Numbered from the stretch's first letter, positions 23,179 through 32,724 are shown. The stretch is DNA of 64,000 nt from Kribbella voronezhensis (GCF_004365175.1 NZ_SOCE01000002.1:806001-870000); one strand, 5' to 3'. Made by a program: numbers and translations. The notes: a model not told the origin generated them from the sequence alone.

Positions 23179-24195
23179 ATGCGACTGCGTCGAAGCCATC
23201 CTGACAAGCCGGGGTACACCCGCCGGCGCCGCGGCAGCGGCTTCAGCTATCACGACGCCGAGGGCGGCCGGATCGAGGACGCCGACGTGATCGAGCGGAT
23301 CCGGACCCTGGCGATCCCACCCGCCTGGCGCGACGTGTGGATCTGCCCCTATCCGAACGGGCACATCCAGGCGATCGGCACCGACCAGGCCGGCCGGCGG
23401 CAGTACCTGTACCACGACGACTGGCGCACGGCGCAGGACGGCGACAAACACGACCGGGTACGCCGGCTCGCCCGCAAGCTGCCGGCGTTCCGCGAGGCCG
23501 TCGACGCCGACCTCTGCGCCGGCGGCCTCGGGCGGAGTCGTGTGCTGGCGGTTGCGCTGAGAATGCTCGACTACGGCGTCTTCCGGACCGGCAACACGCA
23601 GTACGCCGAGGAGTACGGCAGCCGTGGCGCGTCCACTCTGCTGCGCGACGACGTCCGGGTCAGCAAGGGCAAGGTCGTCTTCGACTTCGTGGCCAAGGGC
23701 GGCCAGCAGCGCAAGATCGCGTTGGACGACGACCGCCTGGTGGCCGCCGTACGGTCACTCAAACGGGCTCGCCACGACAGCCCGCGACTGCTGGTCTACC
23801 GCGACGAGTCCGGGTACCACGAGATCGACGCGGGGATGGTCAACGACCGCTTCCACGAACTGGTCGGGGACGACTACACGGTCAAGGACCTGCGGACCTG
23901 GACCGCCACGGTGCACGCCGCGGTCGACCTGGCCGAGGCGGATCCGCCGGCCACCAAGAAGGCGCTGAACGCCGCGGTGAAGGACATGCTCGAAGAGGTC
24001 TCCGATCATCTCGGCAACACCCCGACCGTCGCCCGCGCCTCCTATGTCGATCCGCGGGTCGTCGAGCAGTACGAACACGGGCGGACGATCGCGGACGCCG
24101 TCGAGAAGGTGGGCACCGACCTCGACGACGACAAGACCCGTGCCGTCGTGGAGCGCTCGGTGAACAAGCTGCTGGACCAGGACGCCCGTGCCTGA
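23179..24195 (+). CDS. type IB DNA topoisomerase
   Basis: A 338-residue poxvirus-like topoisomerase IB, which relaxes supercoils of either sign by a 3'-phosphotyrosyl link. N-terminal domain: GFSYHDAEGGRI, IPPAWRDVWICPYPNGHIQAIGTDQAGRRQYLYHDDW. Catalytic domain: FRTGNTQYAEEYGSRGASTLL, KDLRTWTATVHAA with the active-site Arg, and the nucleophile Tyr289 in SYVDPRV. Start at ATG 23179, with AGGTG upstream; the longer frame begins inside the divergent gene. Common in actinobacteria but not essential. No operon partner. Confidence 0.95.
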   Translation: MRLRRSHPDKPGYTRRRRGSGFSYHDAEGGRIEDADVIERIRTLAIPPAWRDVWICPYPNGHIQAIGTDQAGRRQYLYHDDWRTAQDGDKHDRVRRLARKLPAFREAVDADLCAGGLGRSRVLAVALRMLDYGVFRTGNTQYAEEYGSRGASTLLRDDVRVSKGKVVFDFVAKGGQQRKIALDDDRLVAAVRSLKRARHDSPRLLVYRDESGYHEIDAGMVNDRFHELVGDDYTVKDLRTWTATVHAAVDLAEADPPATKKALNAAVKDMLEEVSDHLGNTPTVARASYVDPRVVEQYEHGRTIADAVEKVGTDLDDDKTRAVVERSVNKLLDQDARA

Positions 24196-24290
24196 TCGGT
24201 TGTGGCTCCGGCCCGTTTCGATCGGCCGCGGAGGGGAACCGCAGAGCTGTCCGTTGACAGCCAGCAGAGTTCGGTGAGGAGTTGAAGACG

Positions 24291-24704
24291 ATGACCAAAG
24301 CACGGGATCTGATGACAGCCGGTGCCGAGTGTGTCGGTGAGAACGAGACACTGGTCGACGCGGCTCGCAAGATGCGCGACCTCGATGTCGGCGCTCTGCC
24401 GATCTGTGGCGAGGACAACCGGTTGAAGGGTGTGCTGACCGATCGCGACATCGTGGTCCGTTGCCTGGCCGACGGCGGCGACCCGGCGACGGCGCTGGCC
24501 GGCCAGTTCGGGCAGGGCAAGCCGGTCACGATCGGCGCGGACGACAGCATCGAGGAGGCGCTGGCGACGATGAGCAAGCACCAGGTCCGCCGGCTGCCGG
24601 TGATCGACGGCCACGACCTGGTCGGCATGCTCGCCCAGGCGGACATCGCGCGCGCCATGCCCGACGCGGCAACCGGCGACGTCGTCCAGGACATCTCGCA
24701 GTAG
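24291..24704 (+). CDS. tandem CBS-domain protein, Hrp1 (Rv2626c)-like
   Basis: A 137-residue protein made of two CBS motifs: residues about 1-62 (ARDLMTAGAECVGENETL, DVGALPICGEDNRLKGVLTDRDIV) and 70-130 (DSIEEALATMSKHQVRRLPVIDGHDLVGMLAQADIA). The pair forms an adenosyl-ligand binding module. Length and sequence pattern closely follow the mycobacterial hypoxia-response protein Hrp1, a DosR-regulon member. ATG at 24291 with GAGGAG upstream; a TTG at 24282 is less likely. It ends at the hairpin 24736-24763. I found no convincing DosR-like box just upstream. Confidence 0.9.
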   Translation: MTKARDLMTAGAECVGENETLVDAARKMRDLDVGALPICGEDNRLKGVLTDRDIVVRCLADGGDPATALAGQFGQGKPVTIGADDSIEEALATMSKHQVRRLPVIDGHDLVGMLAQADIARAMPDAATGDVVQDISQ

Positions 24705-24735
24705 GACGTCCGCCAGTAGGACTCCCGCGGGCGAA

Positions 24736-24763
24736 GAGGTGACACGGTCAGCCGTGTCACCTC
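24736..24763. terminator. bidirectional hairpin terminator between CBS and PhoX genes
   Basis: GAGGTGACACGG (24736-24747) pairs with CCGTGTCACCTC (24752-24763), a perfect 12-bp stem and 4-base loop, between convergent genes. Confidence 0.85.
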
Positions 24764-24778
24764 CTCGGCGTTGGTTGC

Positions 24779-26212
24779 TCAGCCGAGGTAGTCGCGCCAA
24801 GGGCCGGTGATGGCCAGCGTGATGCCCGGGGTCTGGATGTTGACGAACAGCACCTTGCCGTCCGCGGAGAAGGTCGGCCCGGTGAACTCGGAGTCGTTGA
24901 GCATGTTCCGGGCGATCGCGTACGTCGGGCCGCCCGGCGTCGCGCTCAGCACGTGGCTGCTCGCGTTGCCGTCCTCGGCGAGGATGAGCGAGCCCCACGG
25001 CGTGACGGTGACGTTGTCCGGCCCGTCGAAGTTGAGGTCCGCGTAGCCGACACCGTTCTCGGCGGCCGGGTTCGACGGGAAGTAGGTGACCAGCTGGATG
25101 GTCTTCGACTTGTAGTTGTAGAACCAGACCATGCCGTCGTGCGGGACGGCGTCGGCCGGTACATCCGTCGTACCGGACTTGGCGTAGGAGTTCACGACGT
25201 ACACGCCGTCGTGGGTTCCGTAGACGCCCTCGAACTTCTTGCCGCGGGTGACCTGGCCGTCGGTGAACTGCTTGCGGGTCGAGACGGAGACCGCGTCGCG
25301 GTCCGGCACCGGCACCCACGCGACCCGGAACGGGCGCAGCAACTGGGCCGAGGTCAGGTAGGCGACGTCCGGGATCGGCTTGCCGTCGTCACCCAGGATG
25401 GCCATCGCCTCCAGCTTGCCGAAGCCGGCGTTCTGCAGGTCCTTCCAGCTGTCCTTGCCGAGCCGGTAGCCGGCCGGGGCGCTCCAGCGGTAGAACGATC
25501 CGTTCGGGCCCGACGCGTCCTCGGACAGGTAGATGTGCTGCCGGTCCTGGTCGATCGCGAGCGCCTCGTGAGCGTAGCGGCCGAGTGCCTTGAGCGGCAC
25601 GGGGTGAGCGGTCCTGCCGTCGGCCCAGACCTCGAACACATAGCCGTGGTCCTTCAGCCGGGTCGTGCCGTTCGCCTTGTTCTCGGTCTCCTCGCACGTC
25701 ATCCAGGTGCCCCACGGGGTCGGGCCGCCGGCGCAGTTGGTCAGCGTGCCGGAGATGCCGACCCACTCACCGTGGTTGGTGCCGTCACGGTCGACGGAGA
25801 TGACGGTGCAGCCGCCGGCCGCGCCGACGCCCTCGTCGTACACGGTGCCAGGGATCTGCGGTACGCCGAGGGCGGAGTTCGCGCCGATCTCGTGGTTCTG
25901 GATCAGGGTGTAGCCCCTGGGCCCAGCAGCGAAGGCCGCCGTACCGTCGTGCAGTTCCGGGGTGGGCTGGCCGCTCTTCAGCTTCGTCTCGCCGGCGCGG
26001 GTGACGACGGTGTACTTGAAGCCGGGCGGCAGGGCGAGCAGACCCTTCGGGTCGTCCATCAGCGGCGGGAACGGGCGGTGCGCCGGGTACGGCCGCGAGG
26101 CGGGCGCGGGCGTGGCCTCGGCGAGCGAGGGGACGGCGCCGACGGCGGCGAATCCGACACCCGTGGCGCCGACGGCGGCACCCCGCAGGACGGAACGGCG
26201 ATCGAGGGACAT
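24779..26212 (-). CDS. PhoX-family alkaline phosphatase (DUF839), Tat-exported
   Basis: A 477-residue secreted enzyme. The N-terminus has a Tat signal, SLDRRSVLRGAAVGATGVGFAAVGA, with twin Arg at 5-6, followed by a Ala/Pro spacer. The PhoX beta-propeller follows with GYTLIQNHEIG, GGPTPWGTWMTCEE, LKALGRYAHEAL, YLSEDA, WFYNYKSKTI and FDGPDNVTVTPWGSLILAEDG, which supply Ca/Fe ligands. It releases phosphate from organic esters outside the cell. ATG at 26212 with AGGAGC six bases upstream; a longer frame is antisense noise. Whether phosphate starvation controls it cannot be seen. Confidence 0.92.
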   Translation of the reverse strand: MSLDRRSVLRGAAVGATGVGFAAVGAVPSLAEATPAPASRPYPAHRPFPPLMDDPKGLLALPPGFKYTVVTRAGETKLKSGQPTPELHDGTAAFAAGPRGYTLIQNHEIGANSALGVPQIPGTVYDEGVGAAGGCTVISVDRDGTNHGEWVGISGTLTNCAGGPTPWGTWMTCEETENKANGTTRLKDHGYVFEVWADGRTAHPVPLKALGRYAHEALAIDQDRQHIYLSEDASGPNGSFYRWSAPAGYRLGKDSWKDLQNAGFGKLEAMAILGDDGKPIPDVAYLTSAQLLRPFRVAWVPVPDRDAVSVSTRKQFTDGQVTRGKKFEGVYGTHDGVYVVNSYAKSGTTDVPADAVPHDGMVWFYNYKSKTIQLVTYFPSNPAAENGVGYADLNFDGPDNVTVTPWGSLILAEDGNASSHVLSATPGGPTYAIARNMLNDSEFTGPTFSADGKVLFVNIQTPGITLAITGPWRDYLG

Positions 26213-26348
26213 GGCGGAGCTCCTTGCATTGAAGTCGGTCGTACTGCGCCCCGATCCTTCACCCGACCGGCAGCGCCCAGGCAAACACCACCTGAACAAT
26301 CACCTTTCCCACCGTTCATCATTTTGTGTTGTCACCTGACTACAACGA

Positions 26349-27845
26349 GTGTCCCTGACACCCGGCACCGGTCCGCGGCCGAGACCGTTGTCATCGGCAA
26401 CTACCGCCCGCGGCAGAGCCTGCTGTCGTTTGCTAAAGCTGGCGACGAGATTTCGTGGAGGAGAGCAGACGTGCGGTCTGGTCGCGCCGATCATCCAAGC
26501 ACTGAACGCGATCGAGTCCGGTGACGTCGCGGAGGAACACTTCACCACGGTCGGCGACGACTGGGACATCGAGGAGCGCACGGTCGCCCAGCTCGATCGG
26601 CTCGGTCTGGGCGGCCTCGAACTCGACCACAGCCTGAGCACAGTCAGCGGAGGCCAGGTCATCTCACTCGGCCTGGCCGCCCAGCTGCTCAAGCGACCGG
26701 ACGTCCTGCTGCTCGACGAGCCGACCAACAATCTCGATCTGGTTGCCCGGAGCAAGCTGTACGACGTACTGGACGAGTGGGCCGGATGCCTTCTCGTGGT
26801 CAGTCACGATCGCGTGCTGCTCGACCGGATGGACCGGATCGCCGAACTGGACCGAGGTGAACTCCGCGCGTACGGCGGCAACTTCACGGCGTACGAACAA
26901 GCGGTCGAGGCGGCTCGTGAGGTCGCGGAGAAGAACCTGCGGAACGCCGAGCAGGAGGTCAAACGCGAGAAGCGCGAACTCCAGCAGGCCCGGGAGCGCG
27001 CGGCGCGGCGGGCCGGCAACGCGAGCAAGAACCTCGGCAACGCGGGTCTCCCGAAGATCTTCGCCGGAACGATGAAGCGCAACGCGCAGGAGTCGGCAGG
27101 CAAGGCGAACGAGACCCACACCGCGCGGGTGAACGACGCCAAGGCGCGCCTCGACGAGGCGGGCCGCGCGGTCCGCGACGACCAGCGGATCGCGTTGGAA
27201 CTGCCCGCGACGAACGTGCCGGCCGGGCGAACGGTCTTTCACGGCGAAGGCCTCCGCGTCACGCTGGGCGGTCGCGAGATCATCGGCGGCGCCGACCTCA
27301 CCATTCGCGGCCCGGAGCGAATCGCCCTGACCGGTCCCAACGGCGCCGGCAAGTCCACGCTGCTCAGGCTGATCCACGGCGACCTGACTCCGGACGCGGG
27401 TGAGCTCAAGCGCGCGGACGGCCGCATCGCCTACCTGTCCCAGCGCCTGGATCTTCTCGATCTCGACCGCACCATCGCCGAGAATCTCGCCACCTTCGCG
27501 CCGGGGCTGCCCGAAGGTCAGCGGCTGAATCTCCTGGCCCGCTTCTTGTTCCGTGGCTCGCGCATCCACCTGCAGGCCGGCGTACTGTCCGGTGGTGAAC
27601 TCCTGCGGGCGACGCTCGCCTGCGTCCTGTACGCCGAACCGGCACCCCAGCTGCTCCTGCTGGACGAGCCCACCAACAACCTCGACCTGGTCAGTGTGAG
27701 CCAGCTCGAAAGCGCGCTGGACGCGTACGAAGGCGCGTTCGTCGTCGTCAGCCACGACGAGCGCTTCCTCGCCGGACTCAAGGTGTCCCGATGGCTCCGG
27801 CTCGAGCACCAGAAGTTGCTTGAGGCAAGCGCTCCGGACGCCTGA
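26349..27845 (+). pseudogene. ABC-F family ATPase with decayed first Walker A site
   Basis: A 498-codon frame from GTG 26349. From residue about 70 on it is a good ABC-F protein: STVSGGQV signature, LLLDEPTNNLDL Walker B and VVSHDR of ATP site 1; a charged linker helix (EKNLRNAEQEVKREKRELQQ); then a complete site 2 with GPNGAGKST, VLSGGELL and LLLDEPTNNLDL. The N-terminus should contain a first Walker A, but none exists in this frame. A trace (TVVIGNYRPRQSLL, compare a normal VVIGxNGxGKSxLL) lies in another frame near 26389-26430, so the 5' end seems frameshifted and mutated. ABC-F proteins protect or tune the ribosome. Could be annotated elsewhere as a normal CDS. Confidence 0.65.
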
Positions 27846-27870
27846 CTCCGCCTTGCTGACAAGACAGACG

Positions 27871-27902
27871 CGACGGCCCCGGACCATCGTCCGGGGCCGT
27901 CG
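27871..27902. terminator. bidirectional hairpin terminator
   Basis: CGACGGCCCCGGAC (27871-27884) and GTCCGGGGCCGTCG (27889-27902) make a perfect 14-bp stem with loop CATC between the convergent ABC-F and tannase-family genes. Confidence 0.9.
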
Positions 27903-27914
27903 TGGTGGAGCTGG

Positions 27915-29486
27915 TCAGCGGGTGCCGCAGTGGGAGTCCTGCGTGAGCATCGGGTAGCGGCAGATGTCCTGGGTGGTCGTGCCGTCCGGCGATGTCACCG
28001 GCAGGGTGGCCGGTGCGTCACCCTTCTCGACCCAGTTGACCAGGGCGTCGAGGTCGGCGCCCGGCTTGACCAGCGGACCGGTGCTGTAGAGCTTGGTGCC
28101 GCAGTGATCCACGCCGGGGAGCAGGAACAGGCGGTAGAAGTCGTCCACGCGCTTGGTTCCACCGAAGAGCGCGTCCACCTGCCGGCGGTAGTGGACCGTG
28201 CCAAGGGTCGGGATCAGCTGGTCGGACTGGCCGTGCCAGGTCAGCAGCTTGCCGCCGGCCTTGGCGAACTTCGACAGGTTGGGGTTGTTGTCGGCGATGA
28301 CAGCGTCGTACTGCGTGGTCGCCGAGGCGAACACTCGCTCGAAGGTCGCGTAGGTGAGCTTGGTGCTGTCGAACGACGGGTTCTTCGTCACGAAGTACTT
28401 CGCCCACTGATCCGGAACCGTGAACGGTTTGTTGTAGGCGGCAATGAAGTCGAAGGAGGAGCCCTTGTTCTGGCCGTACCAGAGCTTCTTGCCCCAGGGC
28501 GTGACCGGACCGGCCCAGAGCTTGTCGACAGCGACGGCGAGCGCCTTGCTGATGGTGAGTTCCTTGCCGTCGCAGAGCACCTTCGTGCCGATCAGGCGGC
28601 GCGCGTCCCAGGTGCAGGTCGCCGGGTTGTCGATGACGCCGTCCTTGACCCCGTCGAGAGTGTCGCAGGCAGCGACCGCGGCGCTGGTGAACGCGTCCAG
28701 TTCACACTTGGTCGGTGCGACGTGCTCCTCGTTGAAGACCGCTTGCGACCACAGGGTGGCGATCTCGAACCGGTTCCAGTCGACCGCGGGCGCGTTGGCG
28801 AGGATGCCCTGGAAGTCGGTGGGGTGGTACTCGGCCTCGGCGTACCCCTGGCGGCCACCGGTCGAGCAACCGGTGAAGTACGAGTAGCTCGCGGCGCGCT
28901 GGTAGAACTTCGCGGTCACGTCCTTGCCGATCACGGCGAGGTCGTGCACCGAGCGGGACGCGAAGTTGGTGAGCAGACCGGTGTTGGTCCTGCCGTCCGC
29001 GGTCAGCCCCCAACTGGCATCGAGGCCGTCCTTGACGCCGGCGTCGGTGGCTGCACCGACATACCCCTTCTTGACCGCGCCGATCAGCGGGATGCTCAGG
29101 TCGCTGATGTCGCCCGCCGAGTAGCCGCTGCCGCCCGTGGCCTGGAAGCGGCCGTTCCAGTTCTTCGCGTCCTGGGGGAGGGAGACCTTGATGGTGACGG
29201 TGTCGTTCGCGCCGGGATGGGTCACCACGATGCGTACGTCACACCAGGCCGGTACGTCGGTGATCGGGTCGGCGGGCGGATAGGCGTTCGGGAAGGTGAA
29301 GTCGCCGCCCGGCCTGGCCACCGCGTCGACCGACACCACCTTCGTGCCGGTGGGCGCGGCGACCGGGACGGGCGCGCAGGTTGTCGTAGCGGGGGAGTTG
29401 TCGGCCGCGGCGCTGGACGCCACGGGAAGGATGACCGCGGCGGCCGGCATCACCGCAGCGATCAGCATGATCAGGGGTCGCTTCAT
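27915..29486 (-). CDS. secreted tannase/feruloyl esterase family hydrolase
   Basis: A 523-residue exported protein. Residues 1 to about 27 are a Sec signal peptide. The alpha/beta-hydrolase part has GNGG-type FQATGGSGYSAGD, the nucleophile motif GCSTGGRQGYAEAE (Ser in CSTGG), VDWNRFEIATLWSQ, and the catalytic His in LLPGVDHCGT near the end, with paired Cys flanking, as in the tannase family where a disulfide joins the active-site Ser and His regions. It would cleave aromatic (gallate, ferulate or similar) esters from plant matter. ATG at 29486. Confidence 0.92.
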   Translation of the reverse strand: MKRPLIMLIAAVMPAAAVILPVASSAAADNSPATTTCAPVPVAAPTGTKVVSVDAVARPGGDFTFPNAYPPADPITDVPAWCDVRIVVTHPGANDTVTIKVSLPQDAKNWNGRFQATGGSGYSAGDISDLSIPLIGAVKKGYVGAATDAGVKDGLDASWGLTADGRTNTGLLTNFASRSVHDLAVIGKDVTAKFYQRAASYSYFTGCSTGGRQGYAEAEYHPTDFQGILANAPAVDWNRFEIATLWSQAVFNEEHVAPTKCELDAFTSAAVAACDTLDGVKDGVIDNPATCTWDARRLIGTKVLCDGKELTISKALAVAVDKLWAGPVTPWGKKLWYGQNKGSSFDFIAAYNKPFTVPDQWAKYFVTKNPSFDSTKLTYATFERVFASATTQYDAVIADNNPNLSKFAKAGGKLLTWHGQSDQLIPTLGTVHYRRQVDALFGGTKRVDDFYRLFLLPGVDHCGTKLYSTGPLVKPGADLDALVNWVEKGDAPATLPVTSPDGTTTQDICRYPMLTQDSHCGTR

Positions 29487-29640
29487 GCCCGCATCCTGAC
29501 CCGTCAGCAACCACCGTCGCCCCAGTGAGAACCACTGGCCAACCCCCTGGGCGCCGGCTTTGTCGGAGACGAGCCGCCCCGGGATATCGACAGAGCCAAG
29601 TAGGGCAGGTCTATTTCCACCTACACTTTCACGGAGGAGC

Positions 29641-30411
29641 GTGAACAGTATGGCCGCTGACCGGAAGTGGGAACCTTTCAATCCGCCGGCTGAGGCACGC
29701 GTGCGGGAGATGGTGGGCTGGCTGTCCTATGTCCAGGCAGTCGGGCCACCGGTTCCCGCCGTGGACCCGCGCCTCTCGCAGCAGGTGCCGGCCCTGCTCG
29801 TGCCCGGCTTCCTCGCGGGTGACTGGTCGCTGATTCCGCTGGCGCGGCATCTGCGGCGCTCCGGGCACGCCACCTTCACCAGTGGTATCGCGCTCAACTC
29901 CGGCTGCACCGAGATGCTGCTGGGCCTCCTCGAACGCCGGCTGGAGCAAGTGGTCCAGGAGGCGGGCAGACCCGTCGTCCTGGTGGGTCAGAGCCGTGGC
30001 GGGACACTCTGCCGGATGCTGGCGATCCGTCGGCCGGACCAGGTGGCCGGCCTCGTCACCCTGGCCTCGCCGTTGCTCCATCAACTGGCGACGACACGGG
30101 ACCTGGTCGCCCAGGTGAACCTGCTGGCTCGCCTGAATGTTCGCGGTTGGCCGTGGCTCGTGTCGTCCGACTGCCTGACCGGCGGCTGCGCGGAGCGGAC
30201 GAGCGCTCTGCTGGAGTCCCCTTGGCCGACCGGGCTGCCGTTCATCTCGGTGTACTCACGGCAGGACGGCGTGGTGGACTGGCGGGCCTGTCTCGACCCC
30301 GCCGCGGAGCAGATCGAGGTTCGCAGTACCCACAACGGGATGGGCGCCGACCGGGCTGTTCAGCGACTGCTGACCGCCAGATTGCGGACTCTCAGCGATC
30401 AGCAGCCTTGA
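29641..30411 (+). CDS. alpha/beta hydrolase (lipase-like)
   Basis: A 256-residue protein (253 if translation starts at ATG 29650). Alpha/beta-hydrolase elements: PALLVPGFLAGDWS (oxyanion region), VVLVGQSRGGTLCR with the nucleophile Ser in GQSRGG, VYSRQDGVVDWRACL with the acid, and RSTHNGMGAD with the His. No signal peptide; probably an intracellular esterase or lipase. GGAGGAGC lies directly before GTG 29641, which I take as start. Its last 20 bases overlap the 3' end of the WS/DGAT gene, and the locus is otherwise lipid-related. Confidence 0.82.
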   Translation: MNSMAADRKWEPFNPPAEARVREMVGWLSYVQAVGPPVPAVDPRLSQQVPALLVPGFLAGDWSLIPLARHLRRSGHATFTSGIALNSGCTEMLLGLLERRLEQVVQEAGRPVVLVGQSRGGTLCRMLAIRRPDQVAGLVTLASPLLHQLATTRDLVAQVNLLARLNVRGWPWLVSSDCLTGGCAERTSALLESPWPTGLPFISVYSRQDGVVDWRACLDPAAEQIEVRSTHNGMGADRAVQRLLTARLRTLSDQQP

Positions 30412-31831
30412 CCAGGAGGGCAAGTTCCTCGGCCGTCCAGTCCGCGATGCGTTGCACGTCCGGCACCTGATCGCGGTCCGCGACGACGCCGACGTGGAGC
30501 CGTCCGCAGTAGCTCAGCACGGTGATGTTCAGGCCCAGGCCATCGGTGATGCCCGCCAGCGGCACCACCGACTCCACCTTCGCGCCCGCGAGGTACAGGG
30601 TCTGTTGCGGCCCTGGCACGTTGGAGATATTCACGTTCATCGCCGGTGGCAGAACCGGCCAGGCGTTGAGCCGGGTGAGTAGTTGCGCGGTCTGTACGAA
30701 GAGAACCGGCGGCACCAGCCGGACCGTATCGACGAGCGCGTCCGGCGCGGTCGTGCCGAGATCACGCAACGCGGCCAGCATCGCGGCATGCGCACCGTTC
30801 AGCCGGGCGACCGGATCATCCACCCCGGTCGGGATCGGCACCACGACGGCGCTCAGGGCGTTGCCAAAGGCAACCGATCGGTCGCCGCGCAGCGACACCG
30901 GTACGACGGCGGTCAGTGGTTGGGCCGGAAGCTCGTCGCGCTCCAGCAGCCAGCGACGCAGCGCACCGGCCGCGAGCGCCATCACCACGTCGTTCACGCT
31001 CACCGTGAACCGGTTCTTCACGAACTTCACGTCGTCGAGCGCGAGGGTGGCGATGCCGATCCGGCGATGCCGGGAGATCCGGCGGTTGAACGACGTACGC
31101 GGTGCCCTCGCGACCGGCGTGTGCCTGCGTTCGCGCCGTACCAACGCGAGGCTCGCGCCGACCAGCCGGGCTCCGGGCATGGTGCCGAAGACCGGCAACT
31201 CGTCCAGGCCGGACAACATCGCCGGTACGCCGGACACTGCCCGCCACGGCTGGCGGACGAAACCGGCCAGGCCGCGCGCCAGCATCGACACCGAGGACGG
31301 CGGCGGTGGGACCGGGGGTGCTGTGAGGCCGGCAGCAGGTGGTGGATGCGGCTCGGTGTCCGTGAGAGTGGCCACCATCTGTGCTCCCGCGCGACCATCG
31401 GCGGCCGCGTGGTGGACCTTGGTCAGTACGGCGGCCCGGCCGCCGGCGAGTCCTTGGATCAGGTACATCTCCCACAGTGGCCGCGAGCGGTCCAGCGGCC
31501 GGGAGAAGATCCGCGCGACCTGCTCGCGCAGCAGGTCGTCGTCACCCGGCGACGGCAACGCGATCTCCTGCACGTGATAGTCCAGGTCGCTGTCGGCCTC
31601 GACCCAGTACGGACGGTCGAGTCCGAGGGGGACCCGGACCACCCTCCACTGGAAGGCCGGTATCAGTGGCAGACGCTCGCGCACGACGTCGCGCAGGCGG
31701 TCGATCGTCAGCCGTCCGCCGGGCAGCGCGGCCGGATCGATCGTGATCAGAGCCGCGGTATGGGTGCTGACCCGCGCGTTCTCCGCAGCCAGGTACATCG
31801 CGCCGAGGTCGTCCACCTGTCGCATCGTCAC
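30392..31831 (-). CDS. wax ester synthase/diacylglycerol acyltransferase (WS/DGAT)
   Basis: A 479-residue bifunctional acyltransferase making triacylglycerol or wax ester from acyl-CoA at the membrane. Motif HHxxxDG is present as HHAAADG at 140-146; PLWEMYLIQGL precedes it, and the C-terminal domain has NDVVMALAAGALRRWL and NVNISNVPGP, both conserved. The start is GTG 31831, forming GTGA with the stop of the E2-like gene, so the two are translationally coupled. The mycobacterial homologue Tgs1 is DosR-controlled; here a perfect GGGNCNNNNGNCCC site lies upstream of the E2-like gene. Confidence 0.95.
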   Translation of the reverse strand: MTMRQVDDLGAMYLAAENARVSTHTAALITIDPAALPGGRLTIDRLRDVVRERLPLIPAFQWRVVRVPLGLDRPYWVEADSDLDYHVQEIALPSPGDDDLLREQVARIFSRPLDRSRPLWEMYLIQGLAGGRAAVLTKVHHAAADGRAGAQMVATLTDTEPHPPPAAGLTAPPVPPPPSSVSMLARGLAGFVRQPWRAVSGVPAMLSGLDELPVFGTMPGARLVGASLALVRRERRHTPVARAPRTSFNRRISRHRRIGIATLALDDVKFVKNRFTVSVNDVVMALAAGALRRWLLERDELPAQPLTAVVPVSLRGDRSVAFGNALSAVVVPIPTGVDDPVARLNGAHAAMLAALRDLGTTAPDALVDTVRLVPPVLFVQTAQLLTRLNAWPVLPPAMNVNISNVPGPQQTLYLAGAKVESVVPLAGITDGLGLNITVLSYCGRLHVGVVADRDQVPDVQRIADWTAEELALLVKAADR

Positions 31832-32724
31832 GTCTTCCCGGGAACAGCCTCGTCCGCGCCGCGCTCCTGCCGTACGGCGTCCTCCGGTGAACCGAGGTGA
31901 TGCCGTGGGTCCTCCAGTCGGCAGGCCAGCAACTCGGCGGACCGGGCGGCGTACAGGCCGTCCACGATCCGCTCGTCGAACGTCCAGCGCAGAGCGAGCA
32001 TCGGCCTGACCTGAACCGTTCCTGCCACGGCCACCGGCACGGGCCGCACCCTTCCCACCACGAGGAACAACGGGCAGTTGCCGTGCTGGTAGAGGTGGTG
32101 GAACGCCGCGTCGGTCTTGAGGCTGCCCAGGTTCGAGACGACAGCCGATGCGTACAACGGGTCCGAGTGGGTCAGCGCACTCGGCAGCACGCCTCGTTCG
32201 TCAAGCCAGTGAGTCACGCTGATCGCCGCGTCGAGCAGTGGCGTCGGCAGGCCGAGGAACAGTCTCACCTCCTTGTCGACCTCGGCGCCGGCACCGGTGC
32301 GCGCCTCGGTCACCGCCGTGTCGAGACTGCGGATCACGCCGGCCAGGCTTTCGTTGGGCTCGAACCGCCGTTTCAGCATCTCCAGTGGCGCGTCGTCGGT
32401 CATCTCCTTCTTGGCGCCGAAGGACAGCAGTACCCCGTCGCGGTCGTAGAACCGGCGACGGGCGATGAACCTGTTCAGCCGGGGCCGGTCGTACAGCAGT
32501 TGAGCCACCTGGCTCAGGACCAGGACGAAAAGGCTGAGATGTGGGCCCCCCGCCTCGTTCCAGCGCCGTACCCAGGCCTGGGCCGCACCGATGTCGACGT
32601 TCTGCTCGAAGTAGACCTCCGAGTCCGTGCGTCTGCGCATGATGAACGGCATGATGGCGCGCTCGTCGGGTACGTCAGTGACGAGTCGGCCGTCGGTCCG
32701 GGGCAGTCTGATCCGCAGTGTCAT
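31828..32724 (-). CDS. E2-type (2-oxoacid dehydrogenase) acyltransferase-like protein, active His replaced
   Basis: A 298-residue protein resembling the catalytic domain of dihydrolipoamide acyltransferases, without lipoyl or subunit-binding domains. Near the C-terminus VVSNLGSLKTDAAFHHLY and FLVVGRVRPVPV are E2-like, but the catalytic block reads FDERIVDG where E2 enzymes have DHRxxDG: His is Glu. A normal acyl transfer mechanism is therefore unlikely. AAGGAGG precedes the ATG at 32724, within the last 50 bases of the ceramidase-like gene. Coupled to WS/DGAT, which shares the same CAT-like superfamily, so a partner or regulatory subunit role is possible. Confidence 0.85.
   Translation of the reverse strand: MTLRIRLPRTDGRLVTDVPDERAIMPFIMRRRTDSEVYFEQNVDIGAAQAWVRRWNEAGGPHLSLFVLVLSQVAQLLYDRPRLNRFIARRRFYDRDGVLLSFGAKKEMTDDAPLEMLKRRFEPNESLAGVIRSLDTAVTEARTGAGAEVDKEVRLFLGLPTPLLDAAISVTHWLDERGVLPSALTHSDPLYASAVVSNLGSLKTDAAFHHLYQHGNCPLFLVVGRVRPVPVAVAGTVQVRPMLALRWTFDERIVDGLYAARSAELLACRLEDPRHHLGSPEDAVRQERGADEAVPGKT

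Noticed and set aside
24953-26524. A 523-codon plus-strand frame opposite phoX
   Set aside because: Antisense noise over most of its length. Only its last part carries the ghost of the ABC-F Walker A region, which I describe under the pseudogene.
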